Part shown: positions 11,968 to 23,439 of the stretch, in pieces | Position numbering within the stretch: position 1 is the first letter of the stretch | Layout of the letters: every line of letters starts with the position of its first letter | DNA from: Sclerodactyla briareus | Taxonomy: Eukaryota > Echinodermata > Holothuroidea > Dendrochirotida > Sclerodactylidae | Assembly: GCA_026419785.1 (NCBI GenBank) | Contig: JAODTK010001111.1 | Span: 1 to 64,000 of the forward strand | Direction of reading: 5' to 3' | DNA length: 64,000 bases | Notes under the pieces: generated by a model | Databases searched by the model: none | Seen by the model: the letters and a program-made list of their open reading frames with translations, nothing else | What the model was told of the DNA's origin: nothing | Made by a program: the position numbers and the translations under genes

Positions 11968-12592
11968 AACTAGACATGTGCAAGCGGGTAACCGCCGACG
12001 TGTACACACACAGAAATTACCTTTGTCAACCTCATCAGAGAAATCACATTAAATCATGTCCATTTGACCTCCGGTGACAGTGAAAACAACCCACTTGTTG
12101 TTCAGAAGCAAAGGGTAGTCCATAATTCCCAAATTTCATTCAATATGAGAGTAAAAAAATTGCATCAATTACAAGTATGCAAATTTGACCTCCTGTTGTG
12201 ACCTTGAAATGACTATGTTGTTCAAGACTAACAACAGTCCACATCCACTGAATTTGGTTCAAATCCGACAAAGTTAGAAAGACCTAGAAAGGAACAAACT
12301 TTTGTCCCCACCCACTAACTTTTGTGTTAGTTGGACTAACTGTATTTTTGCATAAAACCTGCAAAATGGAGGGTAGCAGACATGCAGTACTGCCCACTTT
12401 CGAACTAAATCGAGACTTGAGTAGGGCAGACATGTGTACAAAGTTTTGGGTCAATTGAATGAAGCGTTGAAAGAGTTATTGCACTAACCCCCGAAGTTTC
12501 CAGCAATGGCGGCGGAGGAGATGGCGGCTGTCAGCCTAAACCATAACATTCCCGAACATTCACAGTGTTACAGGGATATAATAAATCGTGGC
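11968..12592 (+). mobile_element. Helentron/HINE-like element, short copy 4
   Basis: The left end AACTAGACATGTG, then GCGGGTAACCGCC and GACGTGTA, matches the family's left end. The right end (12545-12583) has ATTCCCGAACATTCACAGTG and CAGGGATATAAT, a weakened hairpin. Inside are three monomers of about 120 bp with TGACCTCC..GTGACCTTGAAATGAC and GCAAATTTGACC. The 600-bp composite unit is absent, so this is the short subtype. Confidence 0.7.
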
Positions 12593-13296
12593 TCTTTGAG
12601 GCTGCCAACAAGAAACATCAGGCAACACCCCACTCTAGGGCATGCTGCTGGTAGCCAACATAGTTAGCTATTAATTTTCAAAAGGAAACCAGAAGTTGTA
12701 ACATTCCAAACAGGAGGGCAAGGCTCGTCAGTGCTATCTATTGTAGACCTGAGCCTTTTACAATCAGGGGCTCACAAAAGGCTGACACCAGTTGTTTATT
12801 CTGTGAGGTATTCACTGTTCACTCACAACCTGTGCACCGGTGATAAAACGAAAGTATTTTAATTACCAATACCTGCTGACCACAGGGTAAACTGGAGCAC
12901 GCCTGTCCGATAGTAAATAACCTTGTTTCCAATCAATAGATTAATGGCTTTCATTGAGATCCCAAAGTACAATTCCTCGGCCCGTACGCAAAATTGCCTG
13001 CGGTGGTCTGGGTCTCAGATACCTAGGAACTCACACCTCGCTTTCCCACCTCTGGCCAGCAAGGCGAGTGTGCCCATGGCCTATTTCCAGGTCTAATGGT
13101 TTTTCCTACACCACTTCTTGAGTGTATCACTTTTAGAGTGTGCAAAACCCAGTTCTGTAACTCTCTAAATATTCCAGGAGGGGTGCTTTTTTTAACTGGA
13201 TTTAGCACGCAGAAAGAGCAACTCTGTTCATATTGTATTTGGTGCATTACAGGTAACGTGACACACTTCAGTTACAAGAGACACCACACAATCACT

Positions 13297-13425
13297 GGAA
13301 CAGTGCAGGCGGGTTAACTGCCGATGTGTATGTTCCCATCGAAAATGGCTTTCGTGGCTCCATCAGAGAAAGGACATTGAAGCCTGTCCATTTGACCTTC
13401 GGTGCTTTGAAATATGGCTTACCTG
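13297..13425 (+). mobile_element. Helentron/HINE-like element, left-end fragment (copy 5)
   Basis: AACAGTGCAGGCGGGTTAACTGCC and following bases, then TTTCGTGGCTCCATCAGAGAAAGG and a single TTTGACCTTCGGTG monomer start, match the left 130 bp of copy 4. The right part and terminal hairpin are missing. Confidence 0.6.
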
Positions 13426-14429
13426 TTATTATTATGCAGTATGTGCAATATGGATCTCCCTAATTTCTCTGCATACAGGACCAAACCATGTAGAAACATT
13501 GCATTGAGAGGTTGGGTTTGGACCTGTGCATATAATTTTTTTCTCCATTCATCCACAAAGTTTCATCCCCCTTGTTCGCATTGTGGTATCAATTGGTCCT
13601 GCATTGTATCTTCATCTGAAACCGTAGTGACACCCCCCCATCAAGAATGTCGACACTTCAGATCAAATTGTTTTACGAGGTCCTATAAAAACCAATTCGT
13701 CTGGCATTGGCAAGCAGTTACACTTCTTCCTCTTCACACTGTAGCCTATGAGGTGTTAGTTGACTAGCTGGTTCTCACCGCTTATTTCCAGCTGTGGGGC
13801 AATGGATCGTTCTTCTTACGCATCGCATCACGCATGATGACAAGAGTCGATTTGGAACTACATGACTCAAAACCTTTGTAGACTTTTTTGAGGCAAGTCA
13901 CGGTCGCACAAGCGCTCTAGGGCAAATAGTGCTTCGTGGTAGCTGCGGCAAATAATTCAAAGGATGTTCCCAACAATTTGACTACAGTGACCATTGATGA
14001 CCTTGTAAAGGCCTTCTAATGACCTAAAATGAATCGCAACATCATATAATCACATGTTACGTTAATAGTAATGTCTATTAATTTTCATGCAACTCCCGCA
14101 TGCCTAAGGATTCCTGCTAATTATCAACTCGCCTAGCCAATATTACAATTGTACGCAAAATTCACCTCAGTATAAAAAACTTGCACCCTAACCAAGTTTT
14201 CAATATCATGTACGGCTTAGAGGTTATGAACGAACATGACTACTAGATACATGTGACAATATGAGCTGCTGAAAGCAGATTCAATACTAACCTTGGTGAT
14301 AAAATGTGAGCCAACTGTACATGAACCCGAGCAGCTGATGAAACAATAGAATGTAAACATCAATATGAGACGCTCCATCACCCCTTTGTAGGTAGGGTCT
14401 AATAATGTTTTCTTCTTCAACCCAAGACA
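13426..14429. other. Intronic sequence, no recognised content
   Basis: D-E intron. The ORFs here (13414-13767 plus, 14217-14420 minus) show no domain or splice context and look like chance. Confidence 0.4.
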
Positions 14430-14636
14430 GGTTTGGGAATCTGTGACTTTATGAATACTTTACCACACATGGACTATGCCCACACCCCCTGCCACATCAA
14501 GCTTTTGGCAATTACACAAATGCGGGTTGGCCACCCCCCAGCGCCCTTCATTTTTCCAGCTAGTTTCTAGTTCGTCAGTTTTTTTAAAATATGCATAGTC
14601 CATGTGTGTTAAGTTTGAATAAATGAGATAGATTCA
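14430..14636. mobile_element. Foldback element, copy with truncated right arm
   Basis: The left arm (ACACATGGACTATGCCCACACC.. through CAATTACACAAATGCGGG and GGCCACCCC) is the same as the left arm at 20667-20763. Only the outer part of the right arm remains (GCATAGTCCATGTGTGTTAAG, 14593-14613). Degenerate outer flanks (GAATCTGTGACTTTATGAAT and AAATGAGATAGATTC) are also shared with the full copy, in inverted orientation. Confidence 0.7.
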
Positions 14637-14639
14637 GTA

Positions 14640-15130
14640 CTGAGCAAACCAGCAAGGTTGAAAGGCTGTTTAGGCAACTGGTGAGACCTCACCTGGAGTG
14701 ACCTGTCAAGCATGGAATCCTCACTTCTCAAGATAAGCAGTAATTTAAAACTTTCAGAGGCGGCTACTAGAATACTTTTTACTGTTTTAGAGATTTACCT
14801 TACAAAGAAAAGATCAAAGGCATCACTGTCTAATTTCAATGGAGCTAGACAAATTTGAGGTGATTAGATTAGATTTTTTAAGATTGTTCATGTATTAGAT
14901 GGCCTTTCTTTCAAACACTTAGACAATAGGGGTCAATGCCTCAAGCTTTGTGGCAAACGATGTGGATTGGAAAATCCTAAATAAAATCTTCTCCAGAGAG
15001 TTATTAATGAGTGGATTACCTTCTGAGGACGTTGTTCTGTCTAAGAGTGTGAATGCATTCAAGAACAGTCTTGATTTATTTTTCAAGAATTGTGGGCGAA
15101 TTCTTTAGCCATCTTGGGTCATACTTCTCT
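14640..15130 (+). pseudogene. Decayed non-LTR retrotransposon reverse transcriptase (C-terminal end)
   Basis: Short reading-frame pieces resemble the C-terminal end of a LINE ORF2: CQAWNPHFSR (14704-14733), then a stretch of QRRLLEYFL type, LPSEDVVLSKS and VNAFKNSLDLFFKN (15049-15090). The last follows the common pattern SVNSFKNRLDKFWKN that closes many CR1/L2/Crack-type ORF2 proteins. Stops and frameshifts interrupt every piece, and no catalytic FADD-type motif is present, so only the 3' end of a dead copy remains, as expected from 5'-truncated LINE insertion. The exact clade cannot be set. Confidence 0.6.
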
Positions 15131-15399
15131 TTTGGAATGTGTGGCTTCAGGGTCTTACATGAGGATTTTGTCCTCCCTGACCCTATTTCACGAAACTAAT
15201 TTACACTGATACCACTGAGCGAGGATTTACCTTTTCAAGGCCCAGCAGAGAGTTGTGGACCGTTTATACTAGCACTCTTACTAAGAGTGCATATGAGGGT
15301 GAAAGTCCTTCACTAGGTACACAGAATAAGGCAATGCCTTTTTGGTGGAACCTTAATGTGGGGATGGGGCTGATACACACAGGCAGACCTACAACTTGA

Positions 15400-15590
15400 A
15401 ATTGTGTGCCCCTAGTTTGGCCCTGCTTCAAATCCCTTGGCTGAAGTCGTCAGCCAGAAAGCAACGGGTACCATTTTTCAAGTCTTTGTATGACCCTGCC
15501 ATAATTCGAACTCCCGGTCCTACCCGTAGCAGCCTACCCTCTCTACTAATTGTATCAACCACTATACACCACTCCCGAGATGTGCTATTC
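15400..15590 (-). mobile_element. tRNA-derived SINE relic
   Basis: On the minus strand an A-box-like string TGGTGTATAGTGGTTGA (15556-15572) is followed about 45 nt later by a B-box-like GGGAGTTCGAATT (about 15502-15514). After that comes a SINE-type body with CAAAGACTTGAAAAATGGTA and GCTTTCTGGCTGACGACTTC. The order and spacing fit a tRNA-derived SINE head with a conserved central domain. Ends and target-site duplication are not clear. The ORFs on both strands here are chance. Confidence 0.55.
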
Positions 15591-16536
15591 ACCAACCCTC
15601 CCCACCCCCACTTAAAACAACCCAAGATAAGCCTTTCCAACCCAAACCAGACACATCGCCCCCAATCACTCACCCAGGGACCTACTGAATACAAGTCCGT
15701 TAAGTGCTCTAAACCTATGCGCATGTGAAGGAAACAAACCTAATCGCCCCGTGTAGTCCTGTAACCCAGGAAGCTGCCTCTTGCCCACCCACAACAAGTA
15801 AGTCATCTTGGACAAGTTTCCCCACTAACCCATAATCCTACACACAGCCCCTTCCCCCCACCAACCCCTCCAGACAATGGTCAACATGTCTGGCATCATA
15901 CAGAGAGCTTACCAAACACGGTTGGTTTATCTAAAAAAAAAACCCTTCCCCTGGTAAGGGTGATAATAAGAAAAAGGAAAAACCAACTTCATTCATCACT
16001 AATCTCTCCCATGACTAGCCGTGTTTCAGTTTTCTTCTAAGTCTCCAGAGTCTCCAGGTTCATGACCTTCTGGCCTTCAATTGATAGCTCAAACAAAATA
16101 GTCACCCATCAGCAAGGTTCCCCTCCCTATTTCTGTGTCCATTACCTAATTGCTAGGGTGCACAGAAAGCATATACACACTCCCAGTGATCATTGCCGGA
16201 TGAATTATGCATACCTAGTCTCTGTAGCCGAGATGGTGGGGCCACTTCAGAGAGCACCCCCCTCACTCCCACGCTCAAAACATGAACCGGGGGAAGCTAT
16301 ATGGAGCACAGTGTAATTTCATGCATTCTTCTTCCAGTTTTAATTCAGGTTCGTTACCGAGCAATGGCATTGGCCGGATTCAGCTCACTCCCTCAGCGAT
16401 CGTCCCCCCACCACCCATCCCAATTCTGGGTCCCCTTCCTCGGCGAACAAACCCCCGGATCTCTCACTGCCTCCCCATGTTATCATTGTGTTCATGCTCA
16501 ATTCAGGGGCTGAAGGACTGGAGTCGAGCAACTCAC
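15591..16536. other. Intronic sequence, no recognised content
   Basis: D-E intron next to the exon D donor. C-rich tracts occur on the plus strand. No exon or TE end recognised. Confidence 0.4.
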
Positions 16537-16647
16537 CGTTTCCACAAATTCAAACTTTTTCTTCTCCTGTACTTCCTGCAGTTTGAAGACATAGGTGAGG
16601 GAATCGCGATGAAACTGCCTCCTCTCCATCTCCAAACCCGCATCAGC
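16537..16647 (-). CDS. ARHGAP26-like: Exon D: BAR domain helix ([10 protein letters not shown]) of GRAF-like RhoGAP
   Basis: A 111-nt minus-strand exon, phase 0 at both ends, encodes [18 protein letters not shown] then [19 protein letters not shown], 37 codons with no stop. Human GRAF reads ADSQVDLVRQHFYEVSLE then YVFKVQEVQERKMFEFVEP; oligophrenin is equally close. The donor is G followed by GTGAGT (GT at 16535-16536) and the acceptor is AATTAATCTCATTACAG (AG at 16648-16649). The exon boundary before Ala-Asp is the same as in human. A tandem duplication directly upstream (16651-16850) copies this acceptor, giving a decoy 114 nt away. The intron from C to D is about 15.3 kb and should also contain two further BAR exons. 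Confidence 0.9.
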
Positions 16648-16650
16648 CTG

Positions 16651-16850
16651 TAATGAGATTAATTAGGAATAATTAATGAGAAATTATTATTGAACAGTCA
16701 CCAGTGAGGGGGGGGGGGGAGGGGAGGAGAATCACTAAAAATAATTTGCATGAACAGGTTACTGTAATGAATTAATTAGGACTAATTAATGAGAAATTAT
16801 TAATGAACGGTCACCAACGAGGGGGGGGGAGGGGCTGAAAATAATGTATG
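16651..16850. repeat. Tandem duplication (about 110 bp x2) that copies the exon D 3' splice site
   Basis: Two direct copies (16651-16735 and 16761-16850) share TAATGA..ATTAATTAGGA..TAATTAATGAGAAATTATT, a TGAAC(A/G)GTCACCA motif and a G-run. On the gene strand each ends in (T)CATTACAG. The first copy is the true acceptor of exon D (AG at 16648-16649). The second is an equally good AG at 16762-16763 followed directly by TAA. Confidence 0.85.
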
Positions 16851-18410
16851 AAAAGTTATGTGAAACAACATGTGGCATTCATTGATACGTTGTTATGTAC
16901 TGTGTGTAATGATGCTAATTGTTCAAAATCACAAGAAGAGTATCCTACTGTATCATCATTCGCCTCCTATTGAAAAATGTTAATCCTATTAAATCAAACA
17001 GTTTCAAGTGGATGTTCCACACTATTTCCCAAACGTTTATCATATAGTAGTTCTCGACCATTATAAAGACCTTAAAATTGTTCTATTCTATTCAAATCCA
17101 TAGTTTTTCTCTGGATGTTTCACAACCTTTGCTACAGATTGGTCAGAAATGATCATCCACAATGTGATCCTGAGGACCAAACCCATGCACACCAGGCTCA
17201 TCAAGGGTGCAGAGGCCTGGATCATCATACCGGTTGTCAGTACCTCAACGTAAGGGGTGGGAGTTTTTACCGCGACGCAAAACGCAATTGCCTGATTAAA
17301 AGGTACCATATTCTTAGTAGGTTTGACCCATCCAACATGTGTACCTCCAAGGGGGCACCCTATGCAGGGTGGCATGTGGGTTGGACCACCCCAACTTTTG
17401 GGGGGGCCTACATCCATAATGCTTCACCCACACACAGAATATTTCTCGTGGCTGCCTTGTACCCCCCCCCCACACTTTCAGCCATTGGTTGCACCCTTGT
17501 GTTCTAACAGCGTTAACAACTCTTGAATATTGACATGTGACCCACTAATGGATCAATTAAATAATTCTCATCCTCGATTATGCCTTCTCATTTTAACTCT
17601 TCTTCTTCAATGGTCATTTTCAACCAATCAATTGTTACTACATGTTACCTGGATGATTCTGTTTGCCAATCCAGTGGCAGTACTTGTTAACATAAATTTG
17701 ACACAGTTATGCGACATCCCAGAGACTGGAGTGTTCATGGAACTAACAAATATTAATTTTAATCGACACTTTCACAAACACGCACCCGCTGCTGGCGGCC
17801 TCGACATTCTTTGGTGGCCCACCATGAAGCGTAATTGCCCAGGCCTGCGCTCTGACGAATAAATCAGCGTTGCCGGAATTGACTGAGCATTCCGATAATT
17901 ACTGCTGGCATCTTGTATCCTGATGGGCTCCCAGTATGAAAAGGCCCAACCAATGATCTATGACCCACGAAGGGTGCATGGGTACATTTTTTAGTCAATG
18001 TTTACAGAGACCGCGCTACTCCATTCCCGCATTAACTTCCTTGAATAGGAGTTCCTGTCCTTATAAACTCAAATCTGCATTGTTGGCAATTTTTGTCATT
18101 TGGGGGTCCTGGTCCATACAGTACAAATCGCTAATAATCAAAATGAATTTTTCTAAAGAACGGGATGAATTCTGCCAAAAACATTTTTTTACTGGAAGCA
18201 ATGTACATACATAGTGTTTCAAAACATAAGAATGCCTACAAAAATGCAATAGTCACGCAATTAAAATGTCCATGGGTGCATGTTATGACGGTAATACGTG
18301 GCATTACATGCACGTGTCCATGTAAGCCATATGCCGTTTATTATGTTAAATTGTCTTTGCCCCATAATTATACAAAAGCTAACAGATTTAAATTTAAATT
18401 TAAAAATTAT
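16851..18410. other. Intronic sequence, no recognised content
   Basis: C-D intron. Minus-strand reading at 17088-17417 gives a hydrophobic stretch (PTPYVEVLTTGMMIQASAPL onward) that I cannot assign. A palindromic AT stretch (AAATTTAAATTTAAATTT) lies near 18388-18405. Confidence 0.35.
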
Positions 18411-18960
18411 ATTTGTTGACCTCATTCAGAGTTGACACATTAACTCATGTTCATTTGACCTCTGGTGACCTTTGAAATGACCTACCTGTTTGTCCAGGAC
18501 CAGCCGTAGTCCACGTTCTCCAGGTTATGTTAAATTATGACAAAGTTAGAAAAATTGCATAAATTATGTTAATTTGACCTCCTGTGACCTTGAAGTGACC
18601 AGCACGTTGTTTCGGACTAACACATATACATTTACCAAGTTTCATTAAAATCTGACAAAGTTAGAGAAATGGCAAAATAACAACACAAACTGACCTCCAG
18701 TGACCTTGAAATCACTGTCATGTCTTTTGGGCCCATGTCAATTGGACTAACTCTGCATTTTTTGCATAAAACTTTCAAATGGAGAGCAGCAGACATGCAG
18801 AAGTGCCCAGGTTTTACTAGGGCGTACCAGTTTCACGATCAATAAGGTTAAACGTTAAATTATTGCGCTAACGCCCAGTTTCCGGCGAGAGACCGGGGTT
18901 GCAGCGTTCACAGCCCGAAACCATAATACCCCTACGCTCGAAGTGTTGCGGGGATATAAT
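18411..18960 (+). mobile_element. Helentron/HINE-like element, short copy 6, left end missing
   Basis: It begins within the copy-4-type body (GTTGACCTCATTCAGAG, TTTGACCTCTGGTGACC) and runs through three monomers to the right end ATAATACCCCTACGCTCGAAG then TGTTGCGGGGATATAAT (18924-18960). The left palindrome is absent. It is the closest relative of copy 4. Confidence 0.65.
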
Positions 18961-20639
18961 TATGGTGTAGGGTCAGTCAGTTATAAAGCATATCTGTATT
19001 TCTTCTCGCTAGGAAGCAGTGGTATTGCAGAAAGGAGTGTCAAATAACCCTCTACTCTCTGGTTTTTCTCCCTTGCTAGAGGCTGGGTATTAGAGCAAAA
19101 TTATGCCGCTGAGTGGTGCCCATATGAGTGTATTTATTATTCTTTGGATACTAATATATACATGTTGTGAGTATGACGAACATAATTTGAGTTTCGCAGA
19201 ATTTGTGACTAGCGTGTAGTTCCCTCTTGTTACTTGTTTTCTCAGGGATGTAGCTACACTGGTTGATGGTACCAGCACTCAGTCTGACCAACCAGCATTC
19301 GCAGCAAAATTAGTTGTTGCTACCAGCACTGAAATAATTTACATTCATCATTTTACCCCTTCAAACAACCAGTCAAACTCCATAATTGTCACCTGATTAG
19401 CAAACTGACTGCAATTAGCACCAATTTGAGCAGGCACTAGAATTTGGCTATCTACGTCCGTGCTTGTTCTTTAATTTAGTACTCCATTAAACTGCTTCCC
19501 AAGTTCCCCCCTGTTTGACTTCCCCTGACTCTGTGCAGAGGTGGGTGAGGGGGGTGGGGGTGGCCTCAGCCCTACACTGAGCACACCACTGGGAGTACAA
19601 CCAACTCAGAATTGGGAATCTAGGACCCACTCCATAGGTACATGCTGGATACAGGTCTATGGTTGACTGGGTGAAATAAACATTCTGAGCTTTCAACTCA
19701 TCTGTGCTTCCATTGTTCAGATTTGATTCCCATCTCTCCCACCCCACTCCCTCCATCAGTTGTTTCCAAAAGGTATAACTAGATAAAAGATATTCATGGA
19801 AAATTGATCCAACTCCAAGATTGCAGTCGATGAGGCAGTGAAAATGTCAGTGGGAGAGGAAGCAATGCAAAGCAATCATGGGAATCAAACAATTTTTTGT
19901 TTCCACTTTTTCTTTTATGGAGATGCCAAAATGAAATCAGCATAACTGTTTATGAACAATGCATCTATTTGAGCTCCAAAGCACTCCACTGCGATTTATA
20001 GGCTTGAGTACACACATCCACAGGCCATGCTAACACCCCCCCCCCCCCCCCCCCCCCCGCATACATCAAGCCCCAGGAAGAAATGTGTTTAGTTAGAGCT
20101 AAAGAATGAACAATGCAAATAAAGCCTAAACTGGTTGAATGGACAATAGACAGACAACCTTTGATCTCTACAATCTTCCAAATTGTTATTTTTATAAGGT
20201 TGCGCTATTTACTTAGCTTGTTATAGAGTGGAGAGAGGGGAAACCACCATTAGCCTTTTCGCAATAGCATGTTGCGGTGAATTGTGGGATAGTTTCGATG
20301 CATGCTGTATACTTCAGGGGGCACTTTTGTGTTAGCAATATTGGAAAAACTTGTAAATTTCAATATCTTCCCTCATTCCGTGCATATTTCTCAAAGCTTA
20401 ATTATGTTTTCCCGATCATTTTTACATTATCGTTCCCTTGATCTGACTAAATGTGTAATTCTCGACATGAAAATCGTTGTTATCCGCTGATATCCTATTT
20501 TGGCCTTCCATAGATTGCCTACTTTGCCCCCTGAGCTGGGACCAATGCATTGCGAGAAGCTATTTGCGAAAAGGTCAATGGAGTGATGAAATCAAGAAAG
20601 TCTCATCCAGCAGTTCTACACTCATATTCCCCACAACAG
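18961..20639. other. Intronic sequence with a poly-C tract
   Basis: C-D intron. A run of about 23 C at 20036-20058 is the only recognisable feature. The minus-strand ORF at 19487-19756 has no domain. Confidence 0.4.
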
Positions 20640-20965
20640 AACGTTTGGGAATCGTGAATTATGACTACTTGCCCCACATGGACTATGCACCCACCCCCAT
20701 GCCACGTCGAGCTTCTGGCAATTACACAAATGCGGGTTGGCCACCCCATCGCCCTTCACTTTTTTCCAGGCTAGTTGTCTAGCGGTTCCAGATTTTTTGG
20801 GCGAGTATCTTAAGCCAAAAACTTGACAAACTAGACACAGCCCGGCAAAAAGAGAAGGGCGATGGGGTGGCCAACTCGCATTTGTGTGATTGCCAGAAGC
20901 TCAACGTGCATGGGGGTGGTGCATAGTCCATGTGGGTAAGTTGAATAAATGAATAGATTCAACTG
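20640..20965. mobile_element. Long-TIR foldback element, full copy
   Basis: The left arm (about 20667-20763: CCCCACATGGACTATGCACC, TCTGGCAATTACACAAATGC, GGGTTGGCCACCCCATCGCC) is matched by an inverted right arm (about 20851-20940: GGGCGATGGGGTGGCCAAC, GCATTTGTGTGATTGCCAGA, GCATAGTCCATGTGGG). Arms are about 95 bp with high identity and a spacer of about 85 bp. It would form a very stable cruciform or RNA hairpin. It has no ORF and is a non-autonomous DNA transposon by structure. Confidence 0.85.
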
Positions 20966-21339
20966 GCTTCAGGTAAATTGAGCACACCAGTCTCCATCCC
21001 TCGGGTTAAGAGGGGCACTTCATCGTCATTGTACTGTACCAACTGGCGAAAAGCGACAACAATGTTTGCACAACTTCATAATGGAAAATAATCAGGGGCA
21101 ATTCTACATCAATGATGGAATATCAATATATTAATGCACTAGTAGTACCAATAGACCTGGGTATGGTTTTTGTCGCGACGCCATAAAAACACACAAACAG
21201 CACGTTTTTTTCATTCTCCAGCGGGGGTTGCTCAACTTGCCAGATGATACTAGTCCTATCAGTGGCATATCCATTGCGAATTGGTTTGTTTGTAAGGCAC
21301 TGGATTGTTGCTAGGTACCTTCAACTGTTAACCCTTTAC
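20966..21339. other. Intronic sequence, no recognised content
   Basis: C-D intron; nothing recognised. Confidence 0.4.
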
Positions 21340-21870
21340 CCTCTGCTGTGTATCAGGGTTTGTGGAAATCTGACTGAAATTGCCTGAAATTGCGCAAGTT
21401 AGACACAATACTTCCAGTGATCCATTTCCTTTCAATTTTAAAATCTCAAAGACCACACTTAAAACCACAAACTAAGCAAATTAGACACATTGAATAACTC
21501 CCAGTGCCTCAAATCTATCTTGTTTTTTTTTAAGACTATAGGTAGGCCATACCTATCGAAAACTGAACAAACTTTTGCAGAAATTTGGCAATTAGACACC
21601 GAACGACCTCCAGTGACCTCAAATCTATGTAAAATTTTGGGGACTGAAAGTAAACCATAGCCACTAAGTTTCATGAAAATATTGGAGTAAAAATTATGCA
21701 TAAATTATGCAAATTAGACACTTTGAATCACCTCTAGTGACCCTGGATACACGTTGAAAGAATTTGGAACTGAAGGTGAAACACACTGATCAGGCTTCAT
21801 GAAATTTCAACTAACTAAGAATTCCAATGAATTATGCAAATTAGACACATTGAATGAATCCGACAAACTT
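21340..21870 (+). repeat. Array of about five monomers of 110-130 bp (GCAAATTAGACAC type)
   Basis: GCAAATTAGACAC or a close variant recurs near 21395, 21478, 21588, 21708 and 21838. Each is followed by a (C)TCCAGTGACCTCAAATC-like string and, before the next, by (C)TAAGTTTCATGAAAAT. These are the monomers seen in the tails of the large elements and at 36.6 kb, but here without element ends. Confidence 0.75.
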
Positions 21871-22309
21871 TGAAACTGCATAATTATACTCAAATAGATT
21901 TTCACTGTGTTATTGAACTAAACTGTGCCCTGTAACAGCATAAACACATCCATCCAACTTCATCCTTCAAATCAAAATCCACAGTCCATTCTCATTCACT
22001 ATTTCTACCACCAATAAATTTGCCTGAGCTGAATTTATATGAGTTTATAGCCAACACTTTAGGCTTCACTTTCATGGGTAGATCGCACTCTCGGGATTCC
22101 CACTACAATCTGGATAGTCACTGCAACCTTAAATTTTCCTCCACTCTGGATAAACTCTTGAGACCTTTCAGAATTGCTTGTACTTGTAAATTAATGAGTT
22201 GCATCATTCATTACCACAATACCACCTGCGCGCCGATCCACCCATCCACCTTGACCTTGTATTGTAGATAAATTAACGTGAGATCATTTCCCTCGGTGAT
22301 TCAATTACA
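21871..22309. other. Intronic sequence, no recognised content
   Basis: C-D intron; nothing recognised. Confidence 0.4.
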
Positions 22310-22640
22310 GGCGGCGGGAGGGGAAAAAACGTTACACAGCGCTGTCGGTCGCAGCAGTGCAGTTATGGACTGCCGGCCGCACAGTGGAGGGGATCGTCGT
22401 AATAGTCACAGCCGGCCTGAGGAAAATGGCTGTTATGGGAGGATGACTCAGCAGTAAGCAGGGTGCCACTTACGGTGTTGATAAACGTGCATTTCGCAGA
22501 GATTATCGCAGGGTGAAGCGGGGAAGTGGCCGCTGCGTGAAGCGAGACACTCGCTGGCTGGCTGCAGGGAGGATTCACAGCATTTGGAGGAAAATGCACA
22601 CGGACGGCAACTGCTGACGCAGCGGCCAAACTGGGATGCG
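22310..22640. other. GC- and CpG-rich block
   Basis: A sharp rise in GC and CpG compared with its AT-rich surroundings (GGCGGCGGGAGG, GCCGGCCGCAC, GCAGCGGCC). A minus-strand ORF (22363-22629) is open but unrecognised. It could be a CpG-rich TE fragment or an internal promoter or 5' exon; nothing here decides between them. Confidence 0.35.
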
Positions 22641-23439
22641 TTTATTTATAGGATAGCGATTATCAAGGCTTAAAGTGGCGTGCTGAAAGATGGTGAAGGG
22701 GGAACTGAAAACCACCTGTTTAAGCCATGTCAGTTACCATCAAACTAGGATTAGGAGGACTGGCTGTGAGTTAAATAGTCCAACAAACTCCCTTTTAACC
22801 CCCGAAGTTACCAGCATTCGAGGCAAGTACATGTAGAAAGACAAGCATTATTCATAGGGTAACTCATTTTAGTAGAATCAAAGCAGCATGCTGTTGTACG
22901 TGGTGATGGAATCCAGCTTCACTTCCTTGAATCTGTCTGGTTGTGTTTTTTGGATGGGTAAAGCCACAGTGACAGTTCAATTTTGAATGCCTTAACATTA
23001 GCAAATTCATAATCACATTGATGTTTTTTTTTCTTCAAATATTTTATTATAGTATCCAGATCATGTTGGGCCGCATTTACTCTACTGATATACTCAGTGC
23101 CTCGTAGCATACCGAGAGATTCATTTAGGATGTCTTTGGGTGAAATAATACGTGCAAACCAGATGTCGAACAACCAATGAACAATGAAAAGTCCTTATTC
23201 TTTTTGCGTTCAATTTTTCGTCGCAGTTCGGTCATGTGGAGAAGAGAAGGGGGGGGTGGAGATGAACCCCAGAACCCTCCAGGTGCATAATACCTGTTGA
23301 TTATAGACCTCAACAAATTGTAAAGATATTCTATATCACCCCAAGCTATCCGTTATTGCAAACGGATTCTGATTGGCTGATCCCAATCACGTACCGACTG
23401 CTATTTTTGCCATAACAGTCAGCGATCAGAGTAACACCA
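22641..23439. other. Intronic sequence, no recognised content
   Basis: The minus-strand reading at 22919-23173 is lysine-rich and open for 84 codons, without a recognisable domain or splice context. Confidence 0.35.

Noticed and set aside
15396-15728. ORFs on both strands of about 100 codons
   Set aside because: They overlap a tRNA-derived SINE relic and have no protein similarity.
17088-17417. Minus-strand ORF with a hydrophobic stretch near exon D
   Set aside because: No splice context matching the GRAF-like gene and no recognisable family; likely chance.
22919-23173. Lysine-rich minus-strand ORF as a missing BAR exon
   Set aside because: It does not match the family sequence expected between exons C and D and lacks suitable splice sites.
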